From Anaerolineales bacterium (lineage in GTDB: Bacteria; Chloroflexota; Anaerolineae; Anaerolineales; Villigracilaceae): a DNA stretch of 64,000 nt. The notes under the pieces are model-generated. The model was not told where the DNA came from. It worked only from the letters and a program-made list of their open reading frames with translations, and searched no databases. The stretch covers positions 1 to 64,000 of the forward strand of contig JADLBX010000029.1 in the NCBI GenBank assembly GCA_020847435.1, in the 5' to 3' direction. The translations under genes were made by a program, and so were the position numbers. This document shows positions 35,226 through 43,744 of this stretch, in pieces (the stretch's first letter is position 1; every line of letters starts with the position of its first letter).

Positions 35226-35627
35226 ATGACGAGTAAAACGGTTCTCTATATCGGCGCAGGGATTTTGTTCTTGATCGGCGTGTGTTTGTTTGGGTATGGG
35301 GTGTTGAATGTGATCGGCTCGACCTCGGCGCAGGGAAGTTCGAACTGGCTGAGTTTCGGGCTGGGATTCGGCTGTGTGGGCGCGCTCTTTTTGGCGGCAG
35401 GCGCGGGGCTGGTGTATGCCGCGCAGCGCGGATCGAAAACCGAAGTGGTCCAACAGGTGACGATGAAAGTGGATTTGCCGGGGGAGACCAAGATCGAGCA
35501 GATGAAGTGCCGGTCGTGCGGCGGAAGCCTGAGCGCGGATAATGTGAAGATGATCGCCGGCGCGCCGACCGTTTCATGTCCGTTTTGCGGCACAACGTAT
35601 CAACTGACCGAAGAACCCAAGTGGTAG
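35226..35627 (+). CDS. Membrane protein with C-terminal zinc ribbon
   Basis: I choose ATG 35226 (MTSKTVLYIGAGILFLIGVC), with a CGGAG about 8 nt upstream, giving 133 residues. Two hydrophobic helices (LYIGAGILFLIGVCLFGYGV, GFGCVGALFLAAGAGLVYAA) precede a soluble part with two CxxC pairs (MKCRSCGGSL, SCPFCGTTYQL), a zinc-ribbon pattern. It is the first gene of the forward operon that leads through the Cys-Ala-tailed protein and the radical SAM enzyme; 27 bases separate it from the next gene. Confidence 0.7.
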   Translation: MTSKTVLYIGAGILFLIGVCLFGYGVLNVIGSTSAQGSSNWLSFGLGFGCVGALFLAAGAGLVYAAQRGSKTEVVQQVTMKVDLPGETKIEQMKCRSCGGSLSADNVKMIAGAPTVSCPFCGTTYQLTEEPKW

Positions 35628-35654
35628 CGTAACTCCCTGGTCGAAGGAGGTTCG

Positions 35655-37331
35655 ATGAAATTTAAAATTGCAGGCTTCCTAGCGCTCGTTCTGGCGCTGG
35701 TAAGTTCACTGGCGGTCTCCGCCCAGTCGGACTATTACTTTGCCGTGGAGCGGGAAACCGTCCACGTGTATTGGAACGACGACGGTTCGATGAGTCTCGA
35801 TTATGTGTGGGATTTCGTCAACCAGCCCGGCGCGCATCCGATTGATTTTGTGGATGTGGGCATGCCCAACGATAACTTCGAGATGTCGACAGTGACGGCA
35901 GACGTGAACGGCGCGCCGGTTTCCGTTTCAAAGAGTGAATATCAGGGGAGCGGCACGGGGTTTGCGGTTGTGATGGGGTCGCAGACTATCCCTGCCGGCG
36001 GGCGCGGGCAAGTGCACGTCTATGTGGGAAGAATTACCGAGGCGCTTTACCCCGACACAGAGGACGACGCTTACGCGAGCGGAGAATTTGGCACAACGTG
36101 GTTCGGCTCGCAATATGTGACCGGCTCCACCGACGTGACGATGGTCTTTCACCTGCCGCCCGGTGTGCAACCGGGAGAGCCTCGCTGGCATTCCGCGCCG
36201 TCTGGCTTCCCATCTGAGCCGCAAACAGGTTTCGATGAAAACGGGCGCGTCACGTACACGTGGCGCAATGAGTCTGCGGTTGCATCCAGGCAATATAAAT
36301 TTGGGGCGTCGTTCCCGGCGCAATACGTTCCCGAGTCAGCCATTGTCCGCACGAGCGCGCTCGAGAGCCTGATCACCGGCATGGTTTCGCTCTTCGTCGG
36401 CTTGGTGAGCATGGTCGCGGGTTTTCTGCCGTGCTTGATCTTCCCGATCTTTTTCATCGGCGCGCCAGCGCTGGGCATCCTTCAGAGTCGCCGGCGCAAA
36501 TTACAGTACATGTCGCCGAAGATTTCGATCGAGGGCCACGGCATCAAGCGTGGATTGACGGCGGTCGAGGCGGCGATCTTGATGGAAACTCCGCTCGATA
36601 AAGTGATGACCATGATCCTCTTCGGGCTGATTAAGAAGAATGCGGCGACGGTCAAAACACGGAATCCGCTCGACCTCGACGTTGCCACGCCCATGCCCGC
36701 CGACTTGCACGATTACGAAACGAATTTCCTCAACGCGTTCCGCGAGAAGAACAAAGCCACGCGCCGAAATCTTCTGCGAGAAATGACGGTCAAATTGGTT
36801 AGATCGGTGTCGGAGAAGATCAAAGGTTTCAGCCGGCAGGAAACCATCGCCTATTACAAGAGCATCACGGAAAAGGCGTGGCAGCAAGTGGAGCAGGCGC
36901 AGACCCCTCAGGTGCAAAGTAAACAATACGATGAAAACATCGAGTGGACGATGCTCGACAAGGATTACGACGACCGCGCGCGCCGCGTCTTTACCGGACC
37001 TGTATTTGTCCCCATGTGGTGGCATCGCTACGACCCGACCTATTCAGGCGGGCGGACGATCGCTACGGGCGCCCCAGCCGTAAGCGGCGGGCGAAGCGGT
37101 TCATCCGCCTTGCCGGGCGCGAACCTCGCCGCGTCGGTTGTGACCGGGGTGCAGTCGTTCGCGTCGAACGTCATCGGCGATGTGACCGAGTTCACCAGCA
37201 AAGTCACCAATGTGACCAACCCGCCGCCTCCCCCCTCGAGAAGTTCTGGCGGCGGAGGACGAAGCGGCGGCTGTGCGTGCGCTTGCGCGTGCGCGGGTTG
37301 CGCCTGCGCCTGCGCCGGCGGCGGACGATGA
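35655..37331 (+). CDS. DUF2207-like membrane protein with Cys-Ala repeat tail
   Basis: The 558-residue product has a signal peptide (FLALVLALVSSLAVSAQ). An exported beta-rich domain of DUF2207 type (VHVYWNDDGSMSLDYVWDF) is followed by a hydrophobic region at about residues 239-276 and a soluble C-terminal half. This ends NPPPPPSRSSGGGGRSG and a tail with seven Cys alternating with Ala: C540, 542, 544, 546, 549, 551 and 553, then GGGR. By topology the tail is probably cytoplasmic. Mixed Cys and Ala codons argue against simple repeat slippage. The radical SAM enzyme gene follows by 29 bases and may act on this tail. AAGGAGG precedes the ATG. Confidence 0.82.
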   Translation: MKFKIAGFLALVLALVSSLAVSAQSDYYFAVERETVHVYWNDDGSMSLDYVWDFVNQPGAHPIDFVDVGMPNDNFEMSTVTADVNGAPVSVSKSEYQGSGTGFAVVMGSQTIPAGGRGQVHVYVGRITEALYPDTEDDAYASGEFGTTWFGSQYVTGSTDVTMVFHLPPGVQPGEPRWHSAPSGFPSEPQTGFDENGRVTYTWRNESAVASRQYKFGASFPAQYVPESAIVRTSALESLITGMVSLFVGLVSMVAGFLPCLIFPIFFIGAPALGILQSRRRKLQYMSPKISIEGHGIKRGLTAVEAAILMETPLDKVMTMILFGLIKKNAATVKTRNPLDLDVATPMPADLHDYETNFLNAFREKNKATRRNLLREMTVKLVRSVSEKIKGFSRQETIAYYKSITEKAWQQVEQAQTPQVQSKQYDENIEWTMLDKDYDDRARRVFTGPVFVPMWWHRYDPTYSGGRTIATGAPAVSGGRSGSSALPGANLAASVVTGVQSFASNVIGDVTEFTSKVTNVTNPPPPPSRSSGGGGRSGGCACACACAGCACACAGGGR

Positions 37332-37360
37332 CCGGTATTTGAGAATCAAGGAGAACCGAC

Positions 37361-38746
37361 ATGGCGCTCTTGGAAGCAATCAAAGATCGGCTCGTTGGAC
37401 CGAGTTTGAAAAACCCCGAGCCGGGTTTGTATCACTATCAATTGGAAAAAGAGAACGAAAAGAGCCGCGCCCACTTGCGGATCGAAGGCGACGGGCACGC
37501 CACGTTGATCGTCAACGCCAACCGCGTGTTGCACCTCAACCCCACCGCCGCGTTGATGGCGTATTTCATCATGGAGCAGATCCCCAACGACGCGGTCATC
37601 CGCATGATGACGAGGCAGTTCAACGTGCATCCCGAACAGGCGCGCGCAGATTTCGAGGAGTTCCAGTGGCAGATCAAGGAACTGCTCCGCCCGGACGGCG
37701 CGTGCGCGGTGCACGAAATGGATTTGGAAACCATGATGCCGTTCAGCGCCCGCCCGACCGCGCCCTATCGTATGGACATGGCGCTAACCTATCGCTGTAA
37801 CAACGACTGCGCCCACTGCTACAACGCGCGCGAACGCACTTTCCCCGAGATTTCCACAGAACAGTGGTATTCCATCATTGACAAGTGTTTCGACCTCGGC
37901 GTGCCGCACATTGTGTTCACCGGCGGCGAAGCGACCCTGCGCGACGACCTGCCGGAGTTGATCGCTTACGCCGAATCCAAAGGGCAGATCACGGGACTCA
38001 ACACCAACGCCCGCCGCCTGATTGACGAACGCTTTCTGCAAAAGTTATTGGACGCCGGGCTCGATCACATCCAAATTACGGTCGAGTCGCACGATGAACA
38101 GATCCACGACCTGATGATGCGCGCGAAAGGCGCCTTCAAGCAGACCATTCAAGGGTTGAAGAACGCGCTGGCAACGAACCTGTACGTGATGACCAACACG
38201 ACCATGCTGCGCACAAACGTCCACACCATGCCAGAGACGCTCGACTTCCTCGCCGAACTCGGCGTGCCGACCATCGGCATGAACGCGCTGATCTATTCCG
38301 GTCACGGGCTCACGGTTGGGACGGGCTTGCGCGAAAGCGAACTGCAACCCATCCTCGAGATGGCGGTCGAGAAGACCTCGGCGCGCGGGCAGCGCCTGAT
38401 CTGGTACACACCCACGCAATACTGTCACTTCGACCCGACGCAACTCAACCTCGGCGTGAAGGGTTGCACCGCCTCGCTCTACAGCATGTGCATCGAATCC
38501 AACGGCAACGTCTTGCCGTGCCAGTCCTACTATCATGCGCTTGGAAACATCCTCACCGATTCATGGGACACGATCTGGAACCACGAACTTTCCATCCGCT
38601 TGCGCGAACGACGCGGGTTGCCCGAAATGTGCAACAGTTGCTCGATCGTGTCCGAGTGCGGCGGCGGATGCCCTCTGCGGTTCGAAGGTCACCGCAAGCT
38701 GTACGAAGTGAACGCGGAGATCGTTCCGTTGCAAGTGTTGGCGTAA
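37361..38746 (+). CDS. PqqD-like/radical SAM/SPASM peptide-modifying enzyme
   Basis: The 461-residue product has an N-terminal PqqD-like domain at about residues 38-112 (LIVNANRVLHLNPTAALMAY). The radical SAM core has TYRCNNDCAHCYN (C146, C150, C153 for the 4Fe-4S cluster) and FTGGEATLRDDLPEL. A C-terminal SPASM-type domain holds further Cys (GCTASLYSMCIESNGNVLPC, MCNSCSIVSECGGGCPLRF). PqqD-like domains bind leader peptides, and such enzymes often crosslink cysteines in peptides. The neighbouring seven-cysteine tail is the obvious candidate substrate; this is inference. AAGGAG lies upstream of the ATG. Confidence 0.92.
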   Translation: MALLEAIKDRLVGPSLKNPEPGLYHYQLEKENEKSRAHLRIEGDGHATLIVNANRVLHLNPTAALMAYFIMEQIPNDAVIRMMTRQFNVHPEQARADFEEFQWQIKELLRPDGACAVHEMDLETMMPFSARPTAPYRMDMALTYRCNNDCAHCYNARERTFPEISTEQWYSIIDKCFDLGVPHIVFTGGEATLRDDLPELIAYAESKGQITGLNTNARRLIDERFLQKLLDAGLDHIQITVESHDEQIHDLMMRAKGAFKQTIQGLKNALATNLYVMTNTTMLRTNVHTMPETLDFLAELGVPTIGMNALIYSGHGLTVGTGLRESELQPILEMAVEKTSARGQRLIWYTPTQYCHFDPTQLNLGVKGCTASLYSMCIESNGNVLPCQSYYHALGNILTDSWDTIWNHELSIRLRERRGLPEMCNSCSIVSECGGGCPLRFEGHRKLYEVNAEIVPLQVLA

Positions 38747-38756
38747 AGGAGAAACC

Positions 38757-39905
38757 ATGAACATCCTCAACCGCGTGTCGGAGTTATTCACCAAAGTTCA
38801 GCCCCTGCCCGCAGGGACGCATCACCTGCAAGCCGCGGCAGACCGCGACAAGCCGTATCGCATCCACTTACGCCTGCTCCACGATGGAAGCGGGATGCTC
38901 ATCGTCAACGCCTCGACCGTGTTACACCTCAACCCCAGCGCGGCGGAATGCGCCTATCACTTCATCAAAGGGACGGAACCCGAAGAAGCCGCCAAACAGA
39001 TCGCGGCGCGCTACCGCGTGAGCAAAGACGCGGCGTGGCGCGACTTCGACGATTTCACCGAACGCGTCAAAACGCTGGTCGAAACGCCCGACCTCGACCC
39101 GGTGTCTTACCTCGGGTTTGAACGCGTCGCGCCGCACTCAGCCAACCTCACCACGCCACTGCGGCTCGATTGCGCCGTCACCTACAAACTGCCCGCCGGG
39201 AGCAAAGCCAACTACGCGCCCGTCAAACGCGTGAAGCGCGAACTCACCACCGCCGAATGGCAGAGCATCCTCGACAAAGCCTGGCGCGCCGGGATTCCCC
39301 ACGTCACCTTCACCGGCGGCGAAGCCACCCTGCGCGAAGACCTGCCGCAACTGATCGCCCGCGCCGAGTCGAACGGTCAGGTGTGCGGCTTGCTCACCGA
39401 CGGCCTGAAACTCGCCGACAAAAAATATCTCAAAACCCTGATGCAAACCGGGCTCGATCACATCCTCTTCATCCTCCAACCGGAGGAGAAAAAATCGTGG
39501 AAGGCGCTCGAAACCGTGCTGGCGGAGGATATTTTCGTCACTGTGCATCTCACGCTCAACCGGAACAACGCCGCCAAGATCGGCTCGATCCTCGAACGTT
39601 TGGCGAAAGCCGAAGTGAAAAGTTTATCGGTGACCATGGCGAAAAAATTCACGCCCGAAAAAGCCAAAGCCATTCACGACCAAGCCGCCGCGCTGGGCAT
39701 CACACTGCGCGCCGACCTGCCCGTCCCGTATTCGGCGGAAAACCCGGTCGCGGTTGAAACCCGCGCCGATCAAATCCCCGACGGCGCGGGCAACGCGTGG
39801 ATGTACGTCGAACCCGACGGCGATGTGCTTCCCGCGCAGGGCATGGCAGACCGCGCGCTCGGCAACCTCCTCACCGACGAGTGGAGCGCGCTCCGCCCCG
39901 CCTGA
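38757..39905 (+). CDS. Cysteine-less radical SAM paralog (pseudoenzyme)
   Basis: The 382-residue product aligns with the previous protein from the PqqD-like domain (LIVNASTVLHLNPSAAECAY) onward. Where the 4Fe-4S motif should be it reads TYKLPAGSKANY, so all three cluster Cys are gone, yet FTGGEATLREDLPQL is kept. The SPASM Cys are also lost (MYVEPDGDVLPAQGMADRAL) and the end is truncated. The frame is intact and tightly spaced (10 bases after the active paralog; 1-base overlap with the next gene). A scaffold or substrate-binding partner is more likely than decay. Confidence 0.85.
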   Translation: MNILNRVSELFTKVQPLPAGTHHLQAAADRDKPYRIHLRLLHDGSGMLIVNASTVLHLNPSAAECAYHFIKGTEPEEAAKQIAARYRVSKDAAWRDFDDFTERVKTLVETPDLDPVSYLGFERVAPHSANLTTPLRLDCAVTYKLPAGSKANYAPVKRVKRELTTAEWQSILDKAWRAGIPHVTFTGGEATLREDLPQLIARAESNGQVCGLLTDGLKLADKKYLKTLMQTGLDHILFILQPEEKKSWKALETVLAEDIFVTVHLTLNRNNAAKIGSILERLAKAEVKSLSVTMAKKFTPEKAKAIHDQAAALGITLRADLPVPYSAENPVAVETRADQIPDGAGNAWMYVEPDGDVLPAQGMADRALGNLLTDEWSALRPA

Positions 39906-40633
39906 TGGACTGGCACAAACGCTACCTCCAACAAGCGGGCTGGACGCGCACACTGCGCGCCTATCTATTCGAACAAGCGGGGATCAAAACCGCACAGCGG
40001 ATTCTGGAAGTGGGATGCGGCACCGGCGCGATCCTCGCTTCGATCGCCTCGCCCGCCTCGCTTCACGGTCTCGACCTTGAACCTGCCGCGCTTGCCCTCT
40101 GCCGACTCCACGCCCCCGCCGCCGCGCTGACGCGCGGAGACGGGCTTGCCCTCCCCTACGCAGACCAAGCGTTCGACATCGTCTATTGCCACTTCTACCT
40201 GCTGTGGACGCGCGACCCGTTGCAAGCCGTCCGCGAAATGAAACGCGTCGCGCGCCGCAATGGACACATCCTTGCCCTGGCGGAACCCGATTATGGCGCG
40301 CGCGTAGATAAGCCCGCCGAGTTAAAAATCATCGGCGCTCGGCAAGCCGAATCGTTGAAGCGGCAGGGAGCCGACCCCGGCTTCGGCGCGCGGCTGGCGG
40401 AGGTCTTCTTTCAAGCGGGGATCAAACTCCACGAAACCGGGACCGTTCAACCCGTCGCGCAAGAACCGAGCGCCGACGAGTTGGAAATCGAATGGGAGGT
40501 GATGCGGTCCGATCTGGCGGGAATGCTCGACGAGGAGGAAATCCAAAAACTGAAATTGTTGGACGCCCGCGCACGAAGCCGCGGCGAACGCGTTTTGCAT
40601 GTGCCGACTTATTTTGCATGGGGGCAGGCGTAG
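39905..40633 (+). CDS. Class I SAM-dependent methyltransferase
   Basis: The 242-residue form starts with ATG at 39905, sharing one base with the upstream stop (TGATG), so it is translationally coupled. It has the SAM motif ILEVGCGTGAILAS, then LHGLDLEPAALALCRLHAPA and FDIVYCHFYLLWTRDPLQAV, REMKRVARRNGHILALAEPD. This is the UbiE-like small-molecule/peptide methyltransferase fold. The substrate is unknown, and its coupling to the radical SAM pair suggests a role in the same modification. Confidence 0.88.
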   Translation: MDWHKRYLQQAGWTRTLRAYLFEQAGIKTAQRILEVGCGTGAILASIASPASLHGLDLEPAALALCRLHAPAAALTRGDGLALPYADQAFDIVYCHFYLLWTRDPLQAVREMKRVARRNGHILALAEPDYGARVDKPAELKIIGARQAESLKRQGADPGFGARLAEVFFQAGIKLHETGTVQPVAQEPSADELEIEWEVMRSDLAGMLDEEEIQKLKLLDARARSRGERVLHVPTYFAWGQA

Positions 40634-40658
40634 CGCGGCGTATCCAACTTTTCCATGC

Positions 40659-40664
40659 TACACT
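40659..40664 (+). promoter_or_regulatory. -10 box before the DUF155-like gene, leaderless geometry
   Basis: TACACT ends 6 nt before the ATG at 40671, with no ribosome site between. It would start a second transcript inside the forward gene row. Confidence 0.4.
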
Positions 40665-40670
40665 TAAGGC

Positions 40671-41687
40671 ATGGAAATCTGTTATTTACTTGCCTTCCCC
40701 GATGCAGACAGCCGCAAACCGCAAGCCGCCGAACAATTAAAAGAACTGCTCAAAGACGCGCCCTATTTTCAACCGGTGGATATCGACCTCGTGACGCTCG
40801 GCGAGGAAACGTTTTTGTTCGAGGGCTACGCCGTCAACGTGGTGCGCCACCGTTACGACGATTGCGTGCAAATGATCGAATGTCGTTATCGCATTAGCGA
40901 CCCGTTCGCGGCGCCTGTTTTGCAAACGCGGGTAAGTTTGCACAACGTCTTGCAATCGCGTTACATCCCCGAGGCGCATCGTCGGAGCGGGTTGTTCGAG
41001 GAATACACGATCCTGCTGGTGCAGGGCGCGGCGCCCACGCCCGATAAATGGATCGAAAAGAATGCGCTCGGGCTTGCCAATTTCATCCGCTCACAACGCG
41101 ACGTGTTCGACAAAGAGGAGATGAACGAGATCCTCGGTTCGCGCACGCGCTACTCCGCCGACGAACTGACGCTGGTGGACTGGGAGGGCGCGGTCATCAT
41201 CGCGCCGAATGCCGATTACCGTTCCGACATTGCCCTGCTCAAGATCGGCAATTATCAACTTTTGCGTTACCGCATGTTGGACCAATCCATTGAAGACCTG
41301 CTCGATAAGATCAACGATTCCTTTTTTGAAAAATCGCGCCGCCCGCGCGCCACGCGCGGCATGATCCGCCAGATCGCCGAACACCGCCTCGAAGTGATGC
41401 TCGATTTCGAGCGCGCCGAGCAAAGCCTCCTGCTCATCGGCGATTGGTACACCGCCAAACTCTACGAGTCGATTCAAAGCGAGCTATACCTCAACGATTG
41501 GAAACAAACCGTGCGCGGCAAACTCGACAGCCTCGAGAACATCGTGCAGACCATCAAAGACAACCTCGCCGTCTCGTGGGAAAATTTACTCGACCGTATT
41601 CAACTCGCCTTGTGGATCGTCATGCTCGTTGGTTATCTCTATCTTTATTTTCTGGATGCGGGCTGGATCGTCATCCCGCCCAAATAG
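40671..41687 (+). CDS. DUF155/RMD1-like membrane-anchored protein
   Basis: The 338-residue product has a soluble N-terminal part, then WEGAVIIAPNADYRSDIALL, KIGNYQLLRYRMLDQSIEDL and a long helical region (LEVMLDFERAEQSLLLIGDW, YTAKLYESIQSELYLNDW). It ends with one helix (LALWIVMLVGYLYLYFL). The arrangement resembles the DUF155/RMD1 family, whose eukaryotic members sit in mitochondrial membranes. Similarity is by eye and modest, so function stays open. Confidence 0.55.
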   Translation: MEICYLLAFPDADSRKPQAAEQLKELLKDAPYFQPVDIDLVTLGEETFLFEGYAVNVVRHRYDDCVQMIECRYRISDPFAAPVLQTRVSLHNVLQSRYIPEAHRRSGLFEEYTILLVQGAAPTPDKWIEKNALGLANFIRSQRDVFDKEEMNEILGSRTRYSADELTLVDWEGAVIIAPNADYRSDIALLKIGNYQLLRYRMLDQSIEDLLDKINDSFFEKSRRPRATRGMIRQIAEHRLEVMLDFERAEQSLLLIGDWYTAKLYESIQSELYLNDWKQTVRGKLDSLENIVQTIKDNLAVSWENLLDRIQLALWIVMLVGYLYLYFLDAGWIVIPPK

Positions 41688-41691
41688 ACTC

Positions 41692-42726
41692 ATGCGCCGA
41701 CAAAAATTCCTCCTCATCACGCTCACGCTTCTGCTCCCGACGTTAGCCTGCCGCGCCGCCACCCGGCTGATCATCCCCGATACGCCGACGCCTCCGCCGA
41801 CGCCCATTCCGCCCACACTCACACCCTTCCCCCCGGCAACCTTCACGCCGACACCCGTGCCCGAAGCCAGTTGCCCAGCGGTAACTTCCGATATTCTCGA
41901 GACCGCCTACAACTTCGATTTCGACGCGGAAGACGACCCCGACGACGAAATTTACCTCGTCTCTTACTTCGTGAACGGAGACGAGCTGAGCGCGCCCTTC
42001 GACGAAACAGTCCCCGATCAATACAAGGACGAGCAGGAAGACCGCGCCGCGCACGCAGAAATTTGGAACTATTTCGCGCGGCTGATCCCGTCGGAGGAGC
42101 GGGACTTCCTCATCGCCTATTCGATCATCACCGACGGCAACGGCAACATCCTCGCCGCGGTCGCGCAGAGCGCCAACAACTCCAGGAAGTGGACGCTCGA
42201 AGTGGACATCCTCGACTCGACGAACAAAGACGTGCTGACCGTCACCCTCCTGCACGAGTTCGCCCACCTGCTGACGCTCAACGCCTCGCAAGTTCCGCCG
42301 AGCGAAGCGATCTTTGACGATCCGAACGATGACAACGTCTACCAACGCGAGTTGGCGGCGTGCCCGAACTATTTCCCCGGCGAGGGATGCAGTAACCCGG
42401 ATTCGTACGTCAACCAGTTCTTCAACCGTTTCTGGTTCGACCTGTACGCCGAATGGCAGGAGATTGACGCAGAAGACGACGATGAACAACGCGACCAATT
42501 GCTCGAAGATTTCTACGACGATTACTATGACCAGTTCCTCACCAGCTACGCCCCCACCAGCCCCGCAGAGGATATCGCCGAATCGTTTGCCTACTTCGTG
42601 CTTGCCTCCAAGCCTGAAGGCGCGTCCATTGCGGATGAAAAGATCCTCTTCTTTTATGAGTTCCCCAAACTCGTCGAACTGCGCGGGCAGATCCTCAACC
42701 AACTCTGTACCGAATTCCCGCAATGA
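41692..42726 (+). CDS. Lipoprotein with HExxH metalloprotease-like motif
   Basis: The 344-residue form starts at MRRQKFLLITLTLLLPTLAC, a lipoprotein signal with Cys20. A Pro/Thr linker (DTPTPPPTPIPPTLTPFPPA) follows, then an acidic domain with LLHEFAHLLTLNAS (HEFAH at 188-192), a zinc-protease-type helix. Downstream are CPNYFPGEGCSNPDSYVNQF and EDIAESFAYFVLASKP, which could supply the third ligand. It lies 4 bases after the DUF155-like gene and 86 before lepB. Surface peptidase is an inference. Confidence 0.7.
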   Translation: MRRQKFLLITLTLLLPTLACRAATRLIIPDTPTPPPTPIPPTLTPFPPATFTPTPVPEASCPAVTSDILETAYNFDFDAEDDPDDEIYLVSYFVNGDELSAPFDETVPDQYKDEQEDRAAHAEIWNYFARLIPSEERDFLIAYSIITDGNGNILAAVAQSANNSRKWTLEVDILDSTNKDVLTVTLLHEFAHLLTLNASQVPPSEAIFDDPNDDNVYQRELAACPNYFPGEGCSNPDSYVNQFFNRFWFDLYAEWQEIDAEDDDEQRDQLLEDFYDDYYDQFLTSYAPTSPAEDIAESFAYFVLASKPEGASIADEKILFFYEFPKLVELRGQILNQLCTEFPQ

Positions 42727-42798
42727 GGAAAAATCTGAGAAACCTTGCAACAAAGTTAATCCTGCCTGATAGAGAAAAGCCTGATTAATAAAAAGCAG

Positions 42799-42804
42799 TA
42801 TAAT
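42799..42804 (+). promoter_or_regulatory. -10 box of lepB, leaderless geometry
   Basis: TATAAT ends 8 nt before the lepB ATG at 42813, and the intervening ttcgccca has no ribosome site. Confidence 0.55.
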
Positions 42805-42812
42805 TTCGCCCA

Positions 42813-43412
42813 ATGGAATCAACGCAATCTTCTCAACTCCAGCCAGAAAACCCAGCCGCAGGCGAACCAGCCCAACCGTCCGATTGGAAGCGGATGGGGC
42901 TCGACATCCTGGAAACGCTCTTTCTAGCGGTCGTCCTGTATTTCGGCATCAACGCCGTCTCTGCCCGCGTCCGCGTGGACGGTTTTAGCATGAACCCCAC
43001 GCTCGACAACGGCGAGTATGTCCTCATCAACAAACTTGCCTACCGGCTCGGTCAGCCCGCGCGCGGCGATATCGTGGTCTTCAGTTTCCCGCTCGACCCC
43101 AACCAGGATTTGATCAAACGCGTCATCGGTTTGCCCGGCGAAACCGTCACCGTGCAGAACGGCAAGGTTTCGATCAACGGCAAAGCGCTCGACGAGCCCT
43201 ATATCGCCGACGCCCCGTTCTATAACGGCTCGTGGCTGATTACCGAGGGACAGTTGTTTGTGCTGGGCGATAACCGCAACCAATCAAAAGATTCGCACGA
43301 ATGGGGTTTACTGCCGATCGAAAATGTGATCGGCAAGGCGGTGGTCATCTACTGGCCCCCTCCCAAGTGGGAAGTGCTCGAGCATTTCAACCACGCCAGC
43401 GCCGCAAAATAA
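42813..43412 (+). CDS. lepB: Signal peptidase I
   Basis: The 199-residue product has an N-terminal membrane helix (LETLFLAVVLYFGINAV). The nucleophile Ser is in VDGFSMNPTL. The general-base Lys is in DLIKRVIGLPGETV, within the box PARGDIVVFSFPLDPNQDLI. The C-terminal box LFVLGDNRNQSKDSHEWG is also present. It removes signal peptides from exported proteins, including the many in this window. Length and motifs are typical of short bacterial forms. Confidence 0.95.
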   Translation: MESTQSSQLQPENPAAGEPAQPSDWKRMGLDILETLFLAVVLYFGINAVSARVRVDGFSMNPTLDNGEYVLINKLAYRLGQPARGDIVVFSFPLDPNQDLIKRVIGLPGETVTVQNGKVSINGKALDEPYIADAPFYNGSWLITEGQLFVLGDNRNQSKDSHEWGLLPIENVIGKAVVIYWPPPKWEVLEHFNHASAAK

Positions 43413-43426
43413 CCCGGAGCCAGATT

Positions 43427-43735
43427 ATGAATCACGAAGCGCCAGTCCCGCCTTTGCAAGAATCGCAACACACCCCCTGCAGTCATTGCGGCGCGGGCGT
43501 CATGCACTTGCGTCACATCACCTATTTCACCTGGCTCGGCGGAGAACTGATCACCGTTCCCGATTTCCCCGCGTGGATCTGCGACGTGTGCGGGCGACGC
43601 GAATACGACGAACGCGCCATCACCTGGCTGACCATGCTCCTCAATCCCGAAGCGGGACATGCCGCCCGCCGCGTCAAACGGACCCCGCGGCCTGCCCCGC
43701 CCAAGGGGACTCACCCCTCCCCCCCATTGGAGTAG
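43427..43735 (+). CDS. YgiT-type zinc finger protein
   Basis: The 102-residue form begins at MNHEAPVPPLQESQHTPCSH, with CCGGAG upstream. It has two CxxC pairs (PCSHCGAG and WICDVCGRREY) around HITYFTWLGGELITVPDFPA, the YgiT/MqsA N-terminal zinc-finger pattern. No helix-turn-helix domain and no toxin gene are adjacent, so it need not be an antitoxin. It is 14 bases after lepB and 9 before the next gene. Confidence 0.8.
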   Translation: MNHEAPVPPLQESQHTPCSHCGAGVMHLRHITYFTWLGGELITVPDFPAWICDVCGRREYDERAITWLTMLLNPEAGHAARRVKRTPRPAPPKGTHPSPPLE

Positions 43736-43744
43736 CCAAGCGAC

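Noticed and set aside
43427..43735. MqsRA toxin-antitoxin pair
   Set aside because: The zinc-finger protein lacks the helix-turn-helix half of MqsA and no MqsR-like gene is adjacent.
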